DNA of 64,000 nt, taken from assembly GCF_963082655.1 (NCBI RefSeq), contig NC_081555.1, positions 149,434,505-149,498,504 of the forward strand. The letters are read 5' to 3'. A program made the position numbers and the translations under genes. The notes under the pieces are model-generated. The model was given only the letters and a program-made list of their open reading frames with translations. It was not told the DNA's origin and made no database searches. This stretch comes from Stomoxys calcitrans. Its lineage: Eukaryota; Arthropoda; Insecta; Diptera; Muscidae. Position 1 is the stretch's first letter, and each line of letters starts with the position of its first letter. This document shows positions 58,373-64,000 of this stretch, one piece after another.

Positions 58373-60265
58373 TTAAACAAGACTTTCAAAAAAAAAATTC
58401 AAAGTTTTTTATTTTTTAAATTTTATTAAATATTTATTTCTAGTGAAATAAAATACTACACAAATCATTGTTAGCAAAAATGTTTTTAAGATAAAAAATG
58501 AATTTTCTTCGACTAACAAAAATCTTAAAATTCTATGCGTCATATATGAAGATTTCTGACATCTCCCACAATAGTCGTGTGAATAACATATTCGACTACC
58601 AACCAACCACTTCAACTGCTTGCTTATGGTGAACTCTTGCGAATAATTTCATTCGGTATCACTTTTTTTTTATTTTAAATGTCCCCTCGAGCGTCGTAAG
58701 ATACAAAATGTCATTTTGGGTTTTGTTATTTTCACTTTTTTTGTATTTCGTTTTTTCTTTTTTTGCCATCGAGATTTGTTGAAGGTTGTTTGCAATTGGA
58801 TGAGAACAGTGTGTCACATATCCGACATACTCGCAGGCACTTAAACACTTACACACACATGAACTCGAACTCACACTCACTCGCTGACTCACTTACTCTA
58901 ACACTTCTTCCTGTGCGCTTGCTAGTGGTATATGAAGTGCGTGCTTGAGTCTTGTTTCTTTTAGGAATTTTTTCATTTCCTTTTTTTTGTCGCTCGCTCG
59001 GCATACACCACAAAGACGACATGTTAAGGGATCGTGTTGTTCCTGCCGCTGCCGTTTGGTATCCTTTTTTACTTTTATTGTAAGTGTTGCTCCCCCAAAC
59101 ACACCAGCACATGGACACATTCATAGAGGAGTATGTATTTTTATTGAACATTTTCTCTATAAAATATTTTTCATTGCTTTATGTGTGCGCCCAAAAGTAG
59201 GCAATACAATACTGTAAATGTACATGGGAGAGTGCGAGAGCGAGTGTGAGTGTGAATGTGAGAGTGAGTGAGAGTGTCTGTATGTGTCGGATATTTTCCT
59301 GCTGCAATGATTTCAAATCACTGTCAAACTTATTTGCGGATATTGCGTTTCTTGTTTAGTATTCGTTGTGACTAGTATTTTTTTTATATTCTAAAGAAAG
59401 TTTATATTGCAGAAAGGGATATTCAATAAGTGATATCAATCCACTCAAGGGTGGAGGGACTATTAACATAGCCAATAACCTTTTAACTCCATAAAAGCTT
59501 TGAACTGAGTTCAAAAGCCGAGATAGCCTATTGACATTCTACATGCAATTCATCCTTGTGGCTGATTTTTTTTTTTTTTTTCACTTCCAATTTTGTAACC
59601 CTTTATCATCGCCCAGTGGCTTTAGTTTCTTACAAATAATAGTTGCTCTAGTTGTTTCCCCATGTTTCTTATGTGAAATTTTATTGTTACTCCATGCATG
59701 TGTGTGTGAGTGGTACATATTTCATAGAAGAATAAATATTTGAATGTTTGTGTCTGCTGTAACAAATATAAGACATTCAGTAGAAGAAGTTATGGTTGTT
59801 GCTGCTATTGGTTTTGCCTTTGGTGTTGTTATAAATGAATATTCCTAGAAAATTGTTTTGTGTTGATTTTAGAGAAAAGTTATTAAATTTTTTTTATTGG
59901 CTATCTTATTAATAGAAAAAGAAATATGTGAGCAAAAGGAAGCATTTTTGCGGTATTTTAGAAGGGAAATGAAAAATATTTTTGGGTTTATTTCCTGTTT
60001 ATCTTTGGAAAATAGCTGCTCATATTTACGATATAAATCGCTGAGGCATGCCCTTAATGTGGATGTGGTTTTCATTATCCTTCCTTTTTCATCAGAGGAA
60101 ATTCTAAGAACATCTTTCGTTATCTTGGGACTGTTTAATGTGGCGAAGTTAATTGAATTTGTATATGCCTAGGGACTTAAATACACGCTGATCGCACTAG
60201 CATTCAATTTAATAACATTCTATAGAAATTGAATATGAGTGATACACAGATAGACTATGAAAATC
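58373..60265. other. unique sequence, no gene seen
   Basis: AT-rich, with poly-T/poly-A stretches and gagtgtgagtgtgaa motifs near 59230. Several 60-100-codon frames on both strands have no motif. Confidence 0.45.
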
Positions 60266-61145
60266 ATGTTTTATAGCCTCCAGCAAAGGATGGGAAGTAC
60301 ACTAGTTTCGCCATACCGTTTGTAACACCTCCAAGTATGCATCTTAGATCCCACAAAGACCCCCGTCTGTCCGTCCATCCGTCCGTCCGTCTGCCAAAGC
60401 ACTATAACTTTCGAAAGAGTAGAGCTAGGCGCTTAAAATTTTGGAAAAACACTTCTTAGTAGTGTAGGTCGGTTGGGATTGTAAATGGGCCAATTCGGTC
60501 CATGTTTTGCTATAGCTGCCATATAAAACGATCTTGGGTTTTGATTTTTGAGCTTTTAGAGATCAGATTCGGCTGAAATTTTGCACATAGTGTTTTGGTG
60601 TTACTTCCAAACAAAGTATGGTCTAAATCGGTTGATAACCTGATACAGCTGACATATTAACCGACCTTGGTTCTTGACTTCTAGAGCTCCAGAGGGCTCA
60701 ATTCTTATCCGATTTGGCTGAAATTTTGGATGAAGAGTTCTGGTATGATTCCCAACAACTGTGCTAAGTATAGTCCAAATCAATCCATATCCTGATATAG
60801 GCGCCAATAAACCGATCTCCCGATTAGATTTCTTGAGCCTCTAGAGGGCCCAATTCCTATCCGATTTGGCTCAAATTTTGCATTACGTGTTTCGTTATGA
60901 CTTCTAAGAAGAGTGCTTAGTATGATTGAAATCGGTTCATAGCCTGATATTGCCTCCATATAAACCGATCTTGGGTCTTAACTTCTAGAGCTTCTAGAGG
61001 GCCCAATTTTTATCCCATTTGGCCGAAATTTTGACAGGAAGTGATTTATTTTGACTTCCAACAACTGTGTCAAGTATGGTCCAAATTAGTCCATATCTTG
61101 ATATAGCCGATATATAAACCGACCTTACGATTAGACTTTTTCCGA
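60266..61145 (-). repeat. H1 element, truncated by LINE B
   Basis: Degenerate terminus tttatagcctccagcaaagg, ccgtctgtccgtccatccgt, then about four H1 units (gaccttggttcttgacttct, cttctagagggcccaat). It ends in mid-unit near 61140, where LINE B sequence begins. Confidence 0.75.
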
Positions 61146-61836
61146 TGAAAGGACGCTATTCTATTCCAATGGTCCATAGAAGACTGAAAACTCCCTGTTC
61201 ACGAGGAAGACGAAGATGGGCCAATTTTAAGCACCAAGTTTCCTCAATAAGACGATTTCGATATCTGACAAGGTCAAATACTTAGGTATGATCTTGGACA
61301 GAAAACTGAATTGGAAGTCTCGCATTCAGGAGCGTACTGAGAAGACTCACAGATGTTGGGCACTATGTAGATGGACCGTAGGCTCGAAATTGGCCTGCAT
61401 CCCAGGATAGTCTACTGGCTCTACAAGAGCGTGATTAGACCAATACTTACTTACGCCTGGTGGACTGCTATGGAGAAAAAGTTTTAGGATAATACAACAG
61501 GGGTTCAGAGAACATGTTGTCTTGGCATAGGCGGAGCGATGAGGACCACGCCCACTAGGTCAGTGGAGACTATGCTAGATAACCGACCCATAGATATGCA
61601 GACTAAGTGTGAGGCAGTCACTGCGGCTATGAGACTTAAGGCGATGAGAGAATGGATTGAGGACAGGAACAGCTCATACTATCGTGGTATAATCGAGGTG
61701 ACGTAAGGAAGAGGGTTCCATTCGGATAACTGAGATGAACCTTGAGGTCTATTACGGGCAGCGTCACAGTCTTTGACTGATGAAACCCTAGTATTGGCAT
61801 CTGGAAAATCATGTTACACGGATGGATCAAAGCTAC
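61146..61836 (+). pseudogene. LINE B segment 1: RT thumb to start of RNase H
   Basis: SDKVKYLGMILDRKLNWKSR near 61265-61325 matches the LINE A SDKVKYLVVILDRRLNWK. THRCWALCRWTVGSKL and SVIRPILTYA-like sequence follow with frame breaks. The last bases encode SCYTDGSKL with the normal first RNase H Asp. Sequence then jumps back to an upstream RT position. Confidence 0.7.
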
Positions 61837-62248
61837 CCAGCTGGTGTTATAATACTCCTAAGGGTTAAGGACTTAGGGCTAGACTTAGGCATCTCAATAT
61901 GCGCCCAGAGAAGTCTGAAATCTACCTGTTCACGAGGTAGACGAAGGTGGGCTAATTTGACGCACCACGTTTCCTCAATAAAACAATTTCGATATCTGAC
62001 AAGCTAAAATACTTAGGCGTGATCTTGGACAGAAAACTTTATTGAGAAGGATCACAGATGTTGGGCACTATGTAGACGGGCCGTGGACTCGAAATGGGGC
62101 CTGAATGCCAGGATAATTGGATAATTGGCACTGGCTCTACAGAAGCGTGATTAGACCAATACTTACTTACGCCTCAATGGTTTGGTGGACTGCTATGGAG
62201 AAAAGTGCAACATAAAGACCACACAACAGGATTGGAGAACATTTTGTA
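61837..62248 (+). pseudogene. LINE B segment 2: repeated RT thumb, shortened
   Basis: Open frame 61822-62007 (KDLGLDLGISICAQRSLKST, RGRRRWANLTHHVSSIKQF) is the alternative-frame product also present in LINE A, so it marks homology only. LKYLGVILDRKL is followed by a deletion near 62045 relative to segment 1. Ends at the MITE. Confidence 0.7.
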
Positions 62249-62483
62249 TAGGGTTGCCAAAAAGTAATTGCGGATTTTTTAAAAGAAAGTAAATGCATTT
62301 TTAATAAAACTTAGAATGAACTTTAATCAAATATACTTTTTTTACACTTTTTTCTAAAGCAAGCTAAAAGTAACAGCTGATAACCAACAGAAGAAAGAAT
62401 GCAATAACAGAGTCACAAGCTGTGAAAAAATTTGTCAACGCCGATTATATGAAAAATCCGCAATTACTTTTTGGGCAACCCAA
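62249..62483. mobile_element. mariner-type MITE, copy 5 (235 bp)
   Basis: Left end is mutated (TAGGGTTGCCAAAAAGTAAT), right end intact (TTTTTGGGCAACCCAA), TA flanks at 62247-62248 and 62484-62485. Inserted in LINE B between the RT tail and RNase H. Segment 1 shows the uninterrupted sequence near 61510-61560. Confidence 0.9.
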
Positions 62484-62696
62484 TATTAAAGGCGAGCGAT
62501 GAGGACCCCGCCCATTAGGGCACTGAAGACTATTCTAGATATCCGACCCATTGACATACAGATTAAGTGTGAGGCAGTCACTGCGGCTATGAGACTTAAG
62601 GCGATGGGAGAACGGATGGACAATGGGAGCATCTCATACCATCATGATATATAATCGAAGTGACGTAGGGAAGAGGTATCCGTTCGGATAACTAAG

Positions 62697-63248
62697 ATGA
62701 ACCTTAAGGTCGAGTGCGAGGCACTGCTGCCAGCGGCACAGTATTGGATTGACGGAACCCTCGTATTGCCATCTGGAAGATCATGTTACACGGGTGGATC
62801 AAAGCTAGAGGACAGAGTGTGTCTGGGGGTCTACATTGAGAACCCAAGCACTGAGATCTGTTTAAGACTGCCTGACCATAATACGGTCCTGCAGGTGGAG
62901 ATCTGGGCGATCACGGAATGCGTGAGGTGGTGTTTTGCTAACGCGAGAGCGCTGAGTGTGAACATCTTTACCGACAGTAAAATTGCCATAAGGGCTCTAA
63001 CAACCAGGACGGTAAGGTCACAAACTGCCTTGCAGTGTAAGAAGAAGATTAACGCCTTCTCTGAAGATGGCAAAATCCGCATCGTTTGGGTGCCGAGCCA
63101 TAACGGAGTAAGGGGAAATGAAAGGGCAGACGATTTGGCGGTGAAGGCCAGAGGACTGCCGTCAATTACCTTGGTTAACCCTAAGCCTTTCGGGTCGACG
63201 CAATCCGAGTTAAGGGCGTGGGCGACGAATGCGCATGCAACCCTGTAG
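62697..63248 (+). pseudogene. LINE B RNase H domain, first catalytic Asp replaced
   Basis: A 183-codon frame containing nearly the whole RNase H. Motifs are SCYTGGSKL (Gly33 where segment 1 has Asp), LQVEIWAITECVRW (Glu68), NIFTDSKIAIRAL (Asp93) and WVPSHNGVRGNERADDLA (His135, Asp145). In the RNase H fold the first Asp is a metal ligand, so this copy should be inactive. A single A-to-G change explains the replacement. The frame stops near 63246, just before the knuckle. Its role in an active relative would be to degrade RNA in the hybrid during retrotransposition. Confidence 0.85.
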
Positions 63249-63618
63249 AGCATCGAAACGGTCGGTAGGACGGCGAAAATCCTATGAGAAGTCGAGGCTA
63301 TTACTGAAAGGAAGTAAGAAGGAGGTCAGTATAGCTATTGCTATCATAACGGGACACATAGGACTACGAGCTCACTTATGTAAAATCCGTGCGGCAAGTG
63401 ATAGCATGTGTAGGGCATGCGGGGAAGATGATAAGGCGTTGGAGCATTTCCTTTGTTTTTGCCCGGCTTTCGTGTCTAACAGATACCGGCACTTAGGTGG
63501 AAACGCAGACATGAACCAACTTAGGGGAGAGGTATCGAAAACGATTAAGGATTTTGTAAGTAGCACGGATTTTTTTAGACTTAGATTTTCTTTCGAGTTT
63601 ACTATTTTTGGTATTTAG
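63229..63618 (+). pseudogene. LINE B zinc-knuckle C-terminus
   Basis: A 129-codon frame, shifted from RNase H, with KKEVSIAIAIITGHIGLRAH and CRACGEDDKALEHFLCFC, the CCHC-type knuckle also found in LINE A. It ends at the ORF2 stop (63616-63618). The following ~90 bp are the 3' region shared in part with LINE A. Confidence 0.8.
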
Positions 63619-63710
63619 AGTGCACATCAAGCGGATTACTGGATTAGATGTAAGCCTACAATGGCATTAGGCCGAATTAATATCCGCACCCTCATTTCAA
63701 CATAACCTAC

Positions 63711-63925
63711 CGCATTGGGATGCAGCAAAGCAGTTTGCACATGCAAATATCTGGCACTGTATCAATCGGTGCAGTATTGCCTATCGATGAAGTTGCACTG
63801 TTACAAGCTGCTGGTTAGTAGAATTTGGCGGTATTTGGGTACCAATACCACTTGTTACTTTAGTTTGGCCCGTCTTACGAGTGTTTTCACTATTGGAGTT
63901 TTGTTCTGCTAAACTATTGCAAATT
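63711..63925. other. unique sequence
   Basis: No feature recognised. Confidence 0.4.
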
Positions 63926-64000
63926 TTGTCCATGAAAATTCCATTAAGGAACAGGGGCAAACTTATCACATATCAATGAGTGCAGTCCGATTCAAGTTTA
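63926..64000 (-). repeat. SINE 3' part, cut by window end
   Basis: tccatgaaaattccattaag, gaacaggggcaaactt and tcaatgagtgcagtccgat are the reverse complement of the SINE 3' region. The copy continues beyond the window. Confidence 0.7.

Larger units (their letters stand above)
61146..63710 (+). mobile_element. LINE B: second, partly duplicated copy of the LINE A family
   Basis: Encodes the same domains as LINE A in plus orientation, from the RT thumb to the zinc knuckle and 3' region. The RT-thumb segment is present twice: 61146-61836 reaches the RNase H start, then 61840-62248 starts again upstream. The second copy is split by a MITE and continues to the end of ORF2. No 5' half (ORF1, endonuclease, RT palm) is present, consistent with 5' truncation, which is usual for LINEs. 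Confidence 0.8.

Overview
This window looks like repeat-rich intergenic or intronic DNA from a calyptrate (probably muscid) fly such as Stomoxys, Musca or Haematobia. The evidence is AT-rich unique sequence, eukaryotic non-LTR retrotransposons, mariner and hAT-type MITEs, a tRNA-related SINE, and above all many copies of mini-me/DINE-1-like elements with (TA)n and (GTCY)n tracts. The species is an inference from repeat style. I see no intact host protein-coding gene, no rRNA and no tRNA gene. Every coding-like stretch I can recognise is a decayed transposable-element ORF or an open frame inside a simple repeat.

Dominant layer: a superfamily of non-autonomous elements, here called H elements, at about 20 places on both strands. 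One end carries TATACCC plus a (TA)n tract and a (GTCY)n tract. The middle is a tandem array of ~152-154 bp units. The other end carries a short hairpin (TTCGGC...GCCGAA) and a tail reading CTTTTACTTGT. I separate sub-families by their unit sequence: H1 ('gcgccctctagaggctc'), H2 ('gggacagtgagttgtgttagg'-like), H3 ('gggcttcagaccctttatcgg'-like) and H5 (a ~304-bp double unit). Strand calls for H elements follow the sense in which the unit reads SVYMAAIS. A second unclassified repeat, family B, has ~320-bp tandem units and lies at 2611-7290 (+) and 11501-12058 (-).

Layout: 1-7560, H2/SINE remnant, H1, family B with a full H1 nested in it. 7560-9180, unique sequence. 9181-11500, a 12-bp (GGAA GGAA GGAT)n satellite ending in a 200-N gap. 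11501-13215, family B, mariner MITE, unique sequence. 13216-20480, H elements, an RTE-like LINE remnant, a full H3. 20480-22083, unique. 22084-25560, H2 with a MITE, an RTE remnant split by a hAT-type MITE, H5. 25550-30185 (-), LINE A, with ORF1, endonuclease, RT, RNase H and zinc knuckle all broken. 30190-31040, an 11-bp minisatellite joined to an H5 end. 31040-36795, unique sequence and H elements. 36795-38865, SINE, H2, a GTCY satellite, H1. 38866-41440, dispersed repeats, unique sequence, a SINE-like LINE derivative. 41460-45950, a 4.5-kb purine-biased minisatellite block. 45955-52030, H2, SINE, unique sequence, MITE, H1. 52031-55465 (-), LINE C, with a 2A-like motif, a PHD-like finger, an intact-looking endonuclease and a broken RT. 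55466-61145, H1, H5 and unique sequence. 61146-63710 (+), LINE B, partly duplicated and split by a MITE. The window ends in a SINE copy.

The elements form a nested record: H1 in family B, MITEs in LINEs and H elements, LINE C in H1, a SINE in H2. The most unusual signal is that H1, H2 and H5 units, very different in sequence, share one ~51-codon open register with aligned residues. They also share a conserved DNA core, ATAGCTGCCATATA.
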